From: Deefgea chitinilytica
GTDB taxonomy: Bacteria; Pseudomonadota; Gammaproteobacteria; Burkholderiales; Chitinibacteraceae
Length of the DNA stretch: 64,000 bases
NCBI RefSeq assembly: GCF_016881405.1
Contig: NZ_WOFE01000001.1
Coordinates: 806,001 to 870,000 of the forward strand
Direction of reading: 5' to 3'
Of the stretch, positions 30,052-38,407 are shown in pieces; the stretch's first letter is position 1; every line of letters starts with the position of its first letter. Position numbers and translations under genes: made by a program. The notes beneath the pieces were generated by a model. That model was not told the DNA's origin. It worked only from the letters and a program-made list of their open reading frames with translations, and did no database searches.

Positions 30052-30701
30052 TGTTGGTGCAGGGTAGTGGAATGACCTCTGTGCGCACTAGAACGCGCAT
30101 GCTAGAGCGGCTACGCTCACAAGGAATTCGTGACGAGACTATTTTGGCTGTAATGGGGCAAATTCCACGTCATGCTTTTGTTGATGAAGCCTTAGCACAT
30201 AAAGCCTATGACGATGTCTCTTTGCCGATTGGTTTTGCTCAAACTATATCGCAGCCTTATATCGTAGCCAGAATGTCAGAGCTCGTTTACGCTGTGCCAC
30301 AGCACCGAAACATATTAGAAATAGGTACTGGCTGCGGATATCAAACCAGTATTTTGGCTAAGCTATTTAAAACGGTGCATAGTATTGAGCGTATTGGCGG
30401 GCTAGTGCGAACTACTCGCGATAGACTCAGTGCATTACAAATTCATAACACAAGATTAAGGCATGCAGATGGCAGCAAAGGATTGCCTGAGCTGGCTCCG
30501 TTTGATGCCATACTGATCACCGCTGCAGCTCCCATCGTTCCTGAAAACCTAATTGACCAGCTTGCGATTGGCGGACGACTCGTGTTTCCTGTTGGTGAGT
30601 CAGAGCAAGAACTACGCATGATTGAGCGGCTAGAGGACGGCTTTGTAGAAACTCGGCTCGAGAAGGTTAAGTTTGTTCCCCTATTGCCCGGCCTTGCTTA
30701 A
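30051..30701 (+). CDS. pcm: Protein-L-isoaspartate O-methyltransferase
   Basis: Methylates isoaspartyl residues in aged proteins so that they can be repaired. SAM-binding motif I is 'ILEIGTGCGYQTSILAKL'; the preceding 'DVSLPIGFAQTISQPYIVARMSE' is the PCMT signature, and 'FDAILITAAAP' is motif II. The ATG at 30051 overlaps the surE stop by one base (TAATG), giving 216 residues, the usual length. Confidence 0.95.
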   Translation: MLVQGSGMTSVRTRTRMLERLRSQGIRDETILAVMGQIPRHAFVDEALAHKAYDDVSLPIGFAQTISQPYIVARMSELVYAVPQHRNILEIGTGCGYQTSILAKLFKTVHSIERIGGLVRTTRDRLSALQIHNTRLRHADGSKGLPELAPFDAILITAAAPIVPENLIDQLAIGGRLVFPVGESEQELRMIERLEDGFVETRLEKVKFVPLLPGLA

Positions 30702-30760
30702 TCTTTTAGGGTCAACCCAGCAAAATATATTTACTTAATTTAGTTTCAAGGAGCATATGC

Positions 30761-31780
30761 ATGAGTGCAAATCGTCTCGGCATCATCGTATCTGCACTGT
30801 TTTTATGTGCTTGTAGCAACACCCCCCACGCGCCAGCCCCGATCATTGATAAAACCTCAGTCAATACCCCTCCTACTAGTAGTCCTGTAATCAACAAAAC
30901 CCCCACTCCAATAGCAGGCACGAATACTGCGGAAACGTATATTGTCAAAGCCGGTGAGGGCTTGTATCGCATCGCACTTGATCACGGTTTGGCATATAAA
31001 GATTTAGCTGCTTGGAATGGCATTACTGACGTTAACTCACTTAAAGTGGGGCAAGTTTTGCGTTTGTCACCCGTAGCTGCAGAGCAAAACTCAGGTGTAG
31101 AAATTCGCCCTCTAGTTGATAGTGCCACCACATCAGGTGGCGGAGCTACGCTTAAAAAAGAAAGTGCCGCTCCTAACATCGCAACAACACAAAAATACCC
31201 TAAAGCTGTTAAGGAAAGTTTCGCGCAGCAAACAGCATCTGCAATTGCAAGCCAGGCGGAAGGAGAAAAAGTTGCTGTTAAGCAACAGAGTACCAATGCC
31301 AGTTCAGCGGCATTAAGTACCAAGCCGATTCAACAGGCAGGATCGGCGCCTAAAGTAGAAAACACTGATAAAACAAGCTCTGCAGAGGTATCTACCTCAA
31401 CTTCTGGTAATACCACTGCAACAAACTGGGGGGCGCCGACGGCAGGTAAAGTGATTGCCCCATTTACAATCGAACGTAAAGGCATTGATATTGCAGGACA
31501 AATGGGGCAATCTATAGTTGCGTCAGGGAGTGGTAAGGTCGTTTACGCCGGAACTGGTCTCAGGGGCTATGGCAAAATGATCATTATTCAGCATGCGGAC
31601 GGATTTTTATCTGCGTACGCACATAACAGCAAACTGATTGTCAAAGAAAATGATGTGGTAAAAAAAGGCGAAAAAATTGCCGAGATGGGAAATACAGATA
31701 GCGATCAGGTCAAGCTGCACTTTGAGCTTCGTAAGTTTGGTAAACCTGTCGATCCTAGTAACTATATAAAACTAAACTAG
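30761..31780 (+). CDS. nlpD: Murein hydrolase activator NlpD (LysM and degenerate M23 domains, lipoprotein)
   Basis: Outer-membrane lipoprotein that in E. coli activates the amidase AmiC during cell separation. The signal peptide ends in a lipobox with Cys18 ('ALFLCACSNT'). A LysM peptidoglycan-binding domain covers residues ~65-106 ('YIVKAGEGLYRIALDHGL'). A low-complexity Ser/Thr/Ala linker follows, then a LytM/M23 domain (~225-339). The first metal-ligand His is replaced ('ERKGIDIAG') and the HxH motif reads 'LHFELR', so it is a catalytically inactive activator, as known for the family. The rpoS promoter often lies inside nlpD. Confidence 0.93.
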   Translation: MSANRLGIIVSALFLCACSNTPHAPAPIIDKTSVNTPPTSSPVINKTPTPIAGTNTAETYIVKAGEGLYRIALDHGLAYKDLAAWNGITDVNSLKVGQVLRLSPVAAEQNSGVEIRPLVDSATTSGGGATLKKESAAPNIATTQKYPKAVKESFAQQTASAIASQAEGEKVAVKQQSTNASSAALSTKPIQQAGSAPKVENTDKTSSAEVSTSTSGNTTATNWGAPTAGKVIAPFTIERKGIDIAGQMGQSIVASGSGKVVYAGTGLRGYGKMIIIQHADGFLSAYAHNSKLIVKENDVVKKGEKIAEMGNTDSDQVKLHFELRKFGKPVDPSNYIKLN

Positions 31781-31789
31781 AGATACATC

Positions 31790-32746
31790 ATGAGCGATCA
31801 ACTGGACATATTAGAAGAAGACCTTGTTGAAGAGGAAGAGCTTGCAGAGATCGAAACTGACGACGCGGAAGCAGAGGTCGATGGCAAAGAAGATGCCGAT
31901 CGCTACACCGCAGAAAGTACGGGTGATGTAACGCAGATTTATTTGAATGAAATTGGTCAGAGTAAATTACTAACCCCCGAAGAAGAGCGCGCCTTGTCGC
32001 GACGCGTGGTTCAGGGCGATTTCACTGCCAGGCAAAAAATGATTGAGCATAATTTGCGATTGGTCGTGAATATTGCCAAGCACTATATCAATCGTGGCAT
32101 GACTTTGCTTGATCTGATTGAAGAGGGCAATATTGGTCTGATGCATGCCCTGGAAAAATTTGATCCCGAGCGCGGGTTTCGGTTTTCAACTTATGCCACT
32201 TGGTGGATTCGCCAAAGCATTGAGCGTGCGATTATGAATCAATCGCGAACTATTCGCTTACCGGTGCATGTCATCAAAGAATTAAACGTTTATTTACGTG
32301 CGCAACGCCATCTAGAAGCCAGTCTAGGGCATGAGCCGGTCATCGAAGATATTGCGCACTTGGTTGGCAAGGATGTTGAGGAGGTGCGCCGCGTAATGAG
32401 TCTGAATGAGCGCGTAGCATCTCTTGATGCGCCGCTTGATATTGATCCGATGCTCTCGATTGGCGAATCGATTCCAGATGATCAGCATGATGGTCCAGAA
32501 ACTATTTTGCAAAACAGCGAAGTGGAAAAATACGTTAAAGAATGGCTCAAGCAGCTCAACGACAAGCAGCGCATGGTGATTGAGCGCCGCTATGGCTTAA
32601 ATGGGTATGAGATCTGTACGCTGGAGGATTTGGCTGCGAATTTAAGTCTCACTCGTGAGCGTGTCAGACAAATCCAAATTGAGGCTTTAGATCAGTTGCG
32701 ACGCATTTTGCGCCGTTACGGCGTTAATCGTGACGTTGTTTTGTAA
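31790..32746 (+). CDS. rpoS: RNA polymerase sigma factor RpoS
   Basis: Stationary-phase/general stress sigma factor. The 318-residue protein begins with an acidic region, then region 1.2 ('DVTQIYLNEIGQSKLLTPEEE'), region 2 ('LRLVVNIAKHYINRGMTLLDLIEEGNIGL' and 'FRFSTYATWWIRQSIERAI'), region 3 and a region 4 helix-turn-helix ('LTRERVRQIQIEALDQLRRIL'). It follows nlpD by 9 bases, the canonical position, and ends at a strong shared terminator. Confidence 0.97.
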   Translation: MSDQLDILEEDLVEEEELAEIETDDAEAEVDGKEDADRYTAESTGDVTQIYLNEIGQSKLLTPEEERALSRRVVQGDFTARQKMIEHNLRLVVNIAKHYINRGMTLLDLIEEGNIGLMHALEKFDPERGFRFSTYATWWIRQSIERAIMNQSRTIRLPVHVIKELNVYLRAQRHLEASLGHEPVIEDIAHLVGKDVEEVRRVMSLNERVASLDAPLDIDPMLSIGESIPDDQHDGPETILQNSEVEKYVKEWLKQLNDKQRMVIERRYGLNGYEICTLEDLAANLSLTRERVRQIQIEALDQLRRILRRYGVNRDVVL

Positions 32747-32760
32747 GCGCGTATTTATTT

Positions 32761-32806
32761 TACCCAATAAAAAATCCAGTCATTAGACTGGATTTTTTAT
32801 TGGGTA
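32761..32806. terminator. Very long perfect bidirectional terminator between rpoS and dapD
   Basis: A 21-base-pair perfect inverted repeat (32761-32781 and 32786-32806) with loop ATTA. The stem core GGATTTTTTATT contains its own U-run on both strands, so it can end transcription of the convergent rpoS and dapD operons in both directions. Confidence 0.93.
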
Positions 32807-32851
32807 TATCGCTATAAGATTTATTTGATAAGGACTATAAATTAATACGGT

Positions 32852-33673
32852 TTAGATACCACGAAGTAATTCGTTGATGCCAACTTTAGATCGTGTTTTA
32901 GCATCCACTTTTTTAACAATCACTGCGCAGTACAGACTGTATTTGCCGTCAGCAGAAGGCAAATTACCGGAAACAACGACCGAGCCAGCAGGAATCCGGC
33001 CGTAAGTCACTTCGCCAGTTTCGCGGTCGTAAATTCGCGTTGATTGACCAATGTATACCCCCATTGAGATCACCGAGCCTTCTTCCACAATGACGCCTTC
33101 CACGACTTCTGAGCGCGCACCGATAAAGCAATTATCTTCAATAATGGTTGGACCAGCTTGCAAAGGTTCCAAAACACCGCCAATACCAACCCCACCGGAT
33201 AAATGAACATTTTTACCGATTTGTGCGCATGAGCCAACGGTAGCCCAAGTATCCACCATGGTGCCTTCATCAACGTGAGCACCAATGTTGACGTACGAAG
33301 GCATTAAAACAACGTTTTTACCGATAAAAGAACCTTTACGCGCAATTGCATTCGGCACAACACGGAAGCCACCCGCACGGAAGTCTTCTTCGCTGTAATC
33401 GGCAAATTTGCTAGGTACTTTGTCAAAGAATTGAGTGCAACCACCATCCATGACCACATTATCGTTAATGCGAAACGACAGTAGAACTGCTTTTTTAATC
33501 CATTGATGAGTAAACCAATCGCCATTTATCTTCTCAGCAACGCGTAATTGGCCTTGATCAAGCGCCGAAATAACTTCATTCACCGCTGCACGTAAATCAG
33601 CAGAAACATTGCTTGGTGTAATGTCGGCACGATTTTCAAAGGCGGTTTCGATAATGGCTTGTAAATTACTCAT
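32852..33673 (-). CDS. dapD: 2,3,4,5-tetrahydropyridine-2,6-dicarboxylate N-succinyltransferase
   Basis: Lysine/diaminopimelate pathway enzyme of 273 residues that succinylates tetrahydrodipicolinate. The N-terminal helical domain ('[15 protein letters not shown]') precedes a left-handed beta helix of hexapeptide repeats ('[27 protein letters not shown]', '[24 protein letters not shown]'). It follows dapC, the next enzyme in the pathway, 40 bases downstream, so two consecutive steps are co-transcribed. Confidence 0.97.
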   Translation of the reverse strand: MSNLQAIIETAFENRADITPSNVSADLRAAVNEVISALDQGQLRVAEKINGDWFTHQWIKKAVLLSFRINDNVVMDGGCTQFFDKVPSKFADYSEEDFRAGGFRVVPNAIARKGSFIGKNVVLMPSYVNIGAHVDEGTMVDTWATVGSCAQIGKNVHLSGGVGIGGVLEPLQAGPTIIEDNCFIGARSEVVEGVIVEEGSVISMGVYIGQSTRIYDRETGEVTYGRIPAGSVVVSGNLPSADGKYSLYCAVIVKKVDAKTRSKVGINELLRGI

Positions 33674-33713
33674 GTTTATATTCCTTAAGGTGTATAAATC
33701 GTTATGAATCTAG

Positions 33714-34904
33714 CTATTTGATTGAATGACAATACTGAACGATGCGCTCTGCTGCGGCCACACATTCATCAAGTGGGGCTACTAAAGCGATCCGAATATA
33801 GCCTAAGCCCGGATTGACTCCGTGCGCAGCTCTTGCCAAATAAGATCCCGGCAACACAGTAACATGCTGCTGTGCAAATAAGCCAGCGGCGAATGCTTCA
33901 TCTTCAATCGGAACTTTGGCCCATAGATAAAAAGCCGCGTCGGGTAAAGAGACTTCGAGCACGGATTGTAAAATAGCAGTGACCGCGGCAAACTTTTCGG
34001 CATACAACTTTCGATTTTCAATGACGTGCGTTTCGTCACTCCAAGCCGCAGCACTCGCAGCCATCACCATCGGGCTCATTGCGCAGCCATGATAGGTTCG
34101 ATAGAGTAAAAATTGCGCGATAATTTCTGCGTCGCCCGCCACAAAGCCAGAGCGCATGCCTGGTACATTTGAGCGCTTAGAAAGCGATGAAAACATGACT
34201 AGACGTCGATAGTCGCGCCCGAGCTTGTGCGCTGCTTCCAGACCGCCTAGTGGTTTGTTCTCGCCAAAATAAATTTCCGAATAACACTCATCCGAAGCAA
34301 TCACAAAACCGTACCGATCAGAGAGCTCAAACAATCGCTCCCAATCGCTTAATGAGGCAACTGCGCCAGTTGGATTGCCAGGGGAACACACAAACACAAG
34401 CTGAGTGTGCGCCCAAACTTCTTCTGGAACACTATCCCAATCAGGCTGAAAACGATTCTCAGCAGTGCAATTCACAAACCACGGCTCGGCACCAGATAGT
34501 AGCGCTGCACCTTCATAAATTTGGTAAAACGGATTGGGGGAAAGAACAATCGGGCGCTCCGCACTTGAATCAATCACGGCTTGCGCAAAAGCAAACAAAG
34601 CTTCGCGACTCCCATTGACGGGTAAAATTTGCGTTGCTGGATCAAGCGCAGGGATTTCATAACGGCGCGTCGCCCAGTCGCTAATACTCTGGCGTAATGC
34701 ATCCGAACCTAGAGTCGCCGGGTAGCTTGATAGGCCCGCCATGTTTTGATTTAAAGCTTCTTTAACTAAGTTTGGCGCAGGGTGCTTAGGCTCGCCAATC
34801 GACAAGTTAATATGGGTTAGCGCGGGATTCGTGGTAATGCCAGCAAATAACTGGCGAAGTTTTTGGAATGGATAAGGTTGCAGTAGTTTTAGTCGCGGCG
34901 ACAT
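33714..34904 (-). CDS. dapC: Succinyldiaminopimelate transaminase
   Basis: PLP-dependent class I aminotransferase of 396 residues that makes N-succinyl-LL-diaminopimelate. The PLP lysine is in 'MFSSLSKRSNVPGMRSGFVAG', and the pocket residues are in 'VFVCSPGNPTGAV' and 'VIASDECYSEIYFGE'. The neighbouring dapD supports the DapC assignment rather than another aminotransferase of this class. Confidence 0.93.
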   Translation of the reverse strand: MSPRLKLLQPYPFQKLRQLFAGITTNPALTHINLSIGEPKHPAPNLVKEALNQNMAGLSSYPATLGSDALRQSISDWATRRYEIPALDPATQILPVNGSREALFAFAQAVIDSSAERPIVLSPNPFYQIYEGAALLSGAEPWFVNCTAENRFQPDWDSVPEEVWAHTQLVFVCSPGNPTGAVASLSDWERLFELSDRYGFVIASDECYSEIYFGENKPLGGLEAAHKLGRDYRRLVMFSSLSKRSNVPGMRSGFVAGDAEIIAQFLLYRTYHGCAMSPMVMAASAAAWSDETHVIENRKLYAEKFAAVTAILQSVLEVSLPDAAFYLWAKVPIEDEAFAAGLFAQQHVTVLPGSYLARAAHGVNPGLGYIRIALVAPLDECVAAAERIVQYCHSIK

Positions 34905-34989
34905 GGCGCGGCTCTTTGGAAATTAGGGAAGACGGCAATTATAGCCTCTTGCGAGCGCACTGCGCCACGCAAGAAGCAACAAAAAATAC

Positions 34990-35514
34990 CTACTTTGTCA
35001 TGTTTGGGAAATGAGTCATCAGTTTTTGCAGTTTGGGTGCGACCACTGCACGACAATAGGGTTGTAATGGGTAATTGTTATAGTAATTATGGTGCTCCAT
35101 CTCGGCTGGCCAAAACGTACTTGCAAGCAAAAGCTCCGTCACGATGGGGTTAACAAACTCTCGTTGCAACTCAAGCAACTTACTCTTGACTGCTTCAAGT
35201 TGCGTTGTATGACTGGCAAAGATGGCTGAGCGATACTGAGTACCGACATCATGGCCTTGTCGATTCAGTGTAGTCGGGTCGTGAATGGCAAAAAATACAT
35301 CTAATATCTCTACCAAACTAACTTCGGCTGAATCGAACTGAAGTTGGACGACTTCGGCGTGGCCTGTGTCGCCTTGGCAGATTTGCTGATAAGTAGGCGA
35401 GAGGGTGTGACCACCCATATACCCAGAACTCACTTTTTGAATACCTCTAACCTGCTGAAATACAGCTTCGAGACACCAAAAACAGCCCCCGCCTAAAGTG
35501 ATTGTATCAAGCAT
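34990..35514 (-). CDS. msrA: Peptide methionine-S-sulfoxide reductase
   Basis: Reduces methionine-S-sulfoxide in oxidised proteins. The catalytic motif is 'GGGCFWCLEAVFQQVRG' (nucleophile Cys11), and 'GYMGGH' and 'DPTTLNRQGHDVGTQYRSAIF' are family signatures. The 174-residue length is normal. It lies 8 bases after queF and before dapC in an apparent lexA-queF-msrA-dapC-dapD operon, which would link repair functions with lysine synthesis. Confidence 0.96.
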   Translation of the reverse strand: MLDTITLGGGCFWCLEAVFQQVRGIQKVSSGYMGGHTLSPTYQQICQGDTGHAEVVQLQFDSAEVSLVEILDVFFAIHDPTTLNRQGHDVGTQYRSAIFASHTTQLEAVKSKLLELQREFVNPIVTELLLASTFWPAEMEHHNYYNNYPLQPYCRAVVAPKLQKLMTHFPNMTK

Positions 35515-35522
35515 GCTTCTCC

Positions 35523-36350
35523 TTATTGCCGAGCGCCGCGCAAATTACTGGGTTGCTCGGCGTTGAAATTAGCTCGAAAAGGGTTGATATCTAAACCACC
35601 TCGTCGAGTGTAGCGTGCATAAACCGCCAGCTTAAGTGGCGCGCAATCACGCATGATGTCAACAAAAATACGCTCAACGCATTGCTCATGAAATTCGTTG
35701 TGATTTCGAAAAGAGATCAAATACCGTAAGAGGCTTTCTCGATTGATTGCGCTGCCTGTGTACTGGATTTGAACGCTGGCCCAGTCGGGTTGACCAGTCA
35801 CCAAGCAATTAGATTTGAGTAAATTGGAGGTGAGTATTTCGCTCTGAGTGCTGTCGCTTGGGTCGCAGCGCAAAATACCCTCGTGTGGCGCGTATCGATC
35901 AACTTCGATATCCAGATTGTCGATATTGTAGCCATCTAGTTCGCCAAATTTAAATTGATTAAACAACGATGGTGGCGTCAATTTCACGCGCACAGGCGCA
36001 CCTGCGCCATTTGAAATATCGGTCTCTAAAATGTGTTGCAGTTGCTCGAAGGTTTCAATCTTGGTTTGATTAAAACTATTCAAATACAACTTGAACGATT
36101 TTGATTCAATGATGTTGGGGCTGTTAGCAGGAATATGAAAGCTAGCGATTGCTACTTGTGGTTTGCCTTTACTATTTAGCCATGACAATTCATAACCGTT
36201 CCAAATATCCACACCAAAAAAAGGCAAATCAGCGTTAATTCCAATCTCTTGGCGTTTGGGCTGGCGAGAGATGGGAAATAACAGCTCAGGGGAGTAATTG
36301 GTAATGTAATCACTGGTTTTACCCAGTGGGGATAGTAGAACGTCGCTCAT
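35523..36350 (-). CDS. queF: NADPH-dependent 7-cyano-7-deazaguanine reductase
   Basis: Reduces preQ0 to preQ1 in queuosine synthesis, a tRNA wobble modification. The long (type II) form of 275 residues has 'ESKSFKLYLNSFNQTKI' and, in the C-terminal half, the catalytic Cys of 'LLKSNCLVTGQPDWASVQI' and 'FHEQCVERIFVDI'. I place the start at ATG 36350 ('MSDVLLSPLGK'); a TTG four codons earlier is in frame. It lies 15 bases after lexA. Confidence 0.95.
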   Translation of the reverse strand: MSDVLLSPLGKTSDYITNYSPELLFPISRQPKRQEIGINADLPFFGVDIWNGYELSWLNSKGKPQVAIASFHIPANSPNIIESKSFKLYLNSFNQTKIETFEQLQHILETDISNGAGAPVRVKLTPPSLFNQFKFGELDGYNIDNLDIEVDRYAPHEGILRCDPSDSTQSEILTSNLLKSNCLVTGQPDWASVQIQYTGSAINRESLLRYLISFRNHNEFHEQCVERIFVDIMRDCAPLKLAVYARYTRRGGLDINPFRANFNAEQPSNLRGARQ

Positions 36351-36365
36351 TAGATCTCTCAAAAA

Positions 36366-36953
36366 TTATCGATATTTTCGAATCAAGCCTACCATAACCC
36401 CAAAAATTTCCAAGCTTGACTCGGGACGAACAATAGAAAAATCAGCATTGTGCGGTATCAGGAAGTAACCTTGTTTATCCTTGCCCAATTCTTTGAGTGT
36501 GTACTCATTGTCGATGATTGCGACCACAATATCACCGACAAGAGCTGCATGACGCTTCTCAACCACGGCAATATCGCCATCAAAAATGCCCGCATCAATC
36601 ATCGAATCGCCTCGAATCTTGACCAAAATAGAAGAGGAGGGGCGGGGCATTAAATATTCATCTAGCGAAATTGCCTCACTCATGGCGTCGTTCGCCGCCG
36701 CCGGCAAGCCGGCGGGCAAGTTAAAATCTGCCAGTTCTCGTTCAAAAAAACGCTTCGTTGGGGCGAGGCGTTTATCGGGCGTTACTTCAATAAATCCAGC
36801 AAGCGTAAGTCGTTTAACTAGCGCCGAGACGGCAGATTTTGAGGCCATGCCGAGCAACTCTCCAATCGCAGAATAGGAGGGAATATTACGATAGTCTGCG
36901 TAGTAGTCCTGTAATTTGCCGAGATATTCATTGTCACGATTAGGATTGGCCAT
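36366..36953 (-). CDS. lexA: LexA-family SOS repressor
   Basis: Self-cleaving repressor of DNA damage genes, 195 residues. An N-terminal winged helix-turn-helix ('PSYSAIGELLGMASKSAVSALVKRL') is followed by a linker with an Ala81-Gly82 cleavage site and the S24 peptidase fold with Ser117 ('IRGDSMID') and Lys154 ('EYTLKELG'). The cleavage-site-to-serine spacing matches known LexA. The start ATG follows AGAGG. A GAAC-N4-GTTC repeat upstream is a candidate autoregulatory operator. It heads the operon with queF and msrA. Confidence 0.9.
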   Translation of the reverse strand: MANPNRDNEYLGKLQDYYADYRNIPSYSAIGELLGMASKSAVSALVKRLTLAGFIEVTPDKRLAPTKRFFERELADFNLPAGLPAAANDAMSEAISLDEYLMPRPSSSILVKIRGDSMIDAGIFDGDIAVVEKRHAALVGDIVVAIIDNEYTLKELGKDKQGYFLIPHNADFSIVRPESSLEIFGVMVGLIRKYR

Positions 36954-36990
36954 GGCGCACCTCTTGATTGATCTATATGCATAGCGTATT

Positions 36991-37002
36991 GAACGTTCGT
37001 TC
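36991..37002. promoter_or_regulatory. Candidate LexA operator between lexA and dusC
   Basis: GAACgttcGTTC is an inverted repeat (GAAC-N4-GTTC) about 40 bases upstream of lexA and about 85 upstream of the divergent dusC. It resembles the GAAC-N4-GTTC layout of Gram-positive SOS boxes rather than the E. coli CTG-N10-CAG box. Assignment rests on position and symmetry only. Confidence 0.4.
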
Positions 37003-37087
37003 TTTCGTCAAGTGCCGTTTTGTTTAGCCACAATGAGCGCCCTCGATTACAATCTCGCCAACTATTTAAACGTGAATTGGAAGTGCT

Positions 37088-38026
37088 GTGCGTATTTTAT
37101 TAGCACCAATGGAAGGCTTGCTCGATTGTGTTTTGCGTGATGTTATTACTCAAGCTGGCGGAATCGATTTATGCGTAACCGAGTTCATTCGAGTGAGTGG
37201 TAGCTTATTACCTTACAAAACGTTTGAGCGCATTGCTCCGGAATTAAAACAACAAAGTCACACACCTAGCGGTGTGCCTGTTCGGGTGCAGTTACTAGGG
37301 TCAGATCCGGTCTGTTTGGCCGAAAATGCGGCCCGACTGGCCGAGTTAAAGCCACACGGGATTGATTTAAATTTTGGCTGCCCGGCCAAAACGGTTAATC
37401 GTCATCGAGGTGGTGCTGTATTGCTCAAAGAGCCCGAAACGATTTATCAAATTGTCAAAGCCGTTCGTGATGCAGTGCCTGGGTATATCCCTGTAACCGC
37501 CAAAATGCGTTTGGGTTATGAAGATGCCTCTCAAGCTATTGCATGCGCTCAAGCGATCGAGCAAGCTGGTGCCTGTGAAGTGGTGGTGCACGCAAGAACC
37601 AAAACAGACGGCTATAAACCACCTGCTTACTGGGAGTGGATTGCACTCATTAAGGAGCAAATCGGTATTTCAGTGGTTGCCAATGGTGAGATCTGGACTT
37701 TGGAAGAACTAAAACGTTGCCAACTCATCTCTAATTGCGACGACATCATGCTGGGACGAGGGATTGTGGCTAACCCTGGCCTAGCCCTCGAAGCAAAACA
37801 AGGTAGGGCGATAGCTTGGCAGCAATTGCAACCGCTGTTTGTCACATTCTGGCAGCAAGTACTCATTCATTGCTACCCCAAGTATCAAGCCGGGCGCTTA
37901 AAACAATGGCTGAATTACCTGCGTAAACACCATCCTGAAGCGGAAGTGCTTTTTCAACAAATTAAAACCCTCAATCAACCCGAGCAAATCGAGGCTTTTT
38001 GTCCAGAGCTATTGGGGTTGCGCTAG
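37088..38026 (+). CDS. dusC: tRNA-dihydrouridine(16) synthase
   Basis: FMN-dependent reductase that makes dihydrouridine at tRNA position 16. The 312-residue protein follows the DusC pattern: 'MRILLAPMEGLLDCVLRDVI', the active-site Cys in 'LNFGCPAKTVNRHRGGAVLL', 'VVHARTKTDGYKPPAYWEW', and a C-terminal helical RNA-binding domain ending 'LKQWLNYLRKHHPEAEVLF'. Start is GTG, with GGAAG five bases upstream. It is divergent from lexA, and its stop overlaps the next, convergent gene's stop within CTAG. Confidence 0.94.
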   Translation: MRILLAPMEGLLDCVLRDVITQAGGIDLCVTEFIRVSGSLLPYKTFERIAPELKQQSHTPSGVPVRVQLLGSDPVCLAENAARLAELKPHGIDLNFGCPAKTVNRHRGGAVLLKEPETIYQIVKAVRDAVPGYIPVTAKMRLGYEDASQAIACAQAIEQAGACEVVVHARTKTDGYKPPAYWEWIALIKEQIGISVVANGEIWTLEELKRCQLISNCDDIMLGRGIVANPGLALEAKQGRAIAWQQLQPLFVTFWQQVLIHCYPKYQAGRLKQWLNYLRKHHPEAEVLFQQIKTLNQPEQIEAFCPELLGLR

Positions 38027-38313
38027 TCGGGCAGGGTCTGAATCAATTGTTCTAGCGCTTCAATTTGGGTTTTTCCATGCGCTTCGCAGTAGCGTTTCAG
38101 TTTCTGGTGCAGGCTGGCGTCAATTTCGACTGAGAGCGCTTTAGGTAGGCGTTGATTATGATCGCGAGTAGCGCGCCCAACTTGAAGCGCGCGCGAGCGA
38201 CGTTTTCTCTCCGCAGCGCTCATTGCCCGGCCATTAATTGCGGGTCTACCTCGTTTTTTTGGGGTTGGCATTTCTGGAAGTTCAAGAGTGTGCTGATCGC
38301 AAGGGTGCTTCAT
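38023..38313 (-). CDS. Small basic protein with AT-hook-like segment, possible DNA binding
   Basis: Unrecognised gene. From the ATG at 38313 it encodes 96 residues; an ATG at 38271 ('MPTPKKRGRPAING') would give 82. The N-terminal half is strongly basic, with an AT-hook-like 'KKRGRPAINGRAMSAAERKRRSRA'. The C-terminal half ('LSVEIDASLHQKLKRYCEAHGKTQIEALEQLIQ') looks like a ribbon-helix-helix domain. That combination suggests a small transcription regulator, by inference only. The frame is open upstream into rlmG's end. The stop overlaps dusC's stop. Confidence 0.6.
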   Translation of the reverse strand: MKHPCDQHTLELPEMPTPKKRGRPAINGRAMSAAERKRRSRALQVGRATRDHNQRLPKALSVEIDASLHQKLKRYCEAHGKTQIEALEQLIQTLPD

Positions 38314-38407
38314 TGTGTGACATGTCGCAATTAGTGGCGTTTTATTATCACGCAAGCGCCGTATTTGAGCAAGTCCGGCGTAACGCAACAGCACTGCGCT
38401 ACTAGAA

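Noticed and set aside
30761-31780. Active M23 endopeptidase
   Set aside because: The first zinc ligand and the HxH motif are missing, so it is the activator NlpD rather than a hydrolase.
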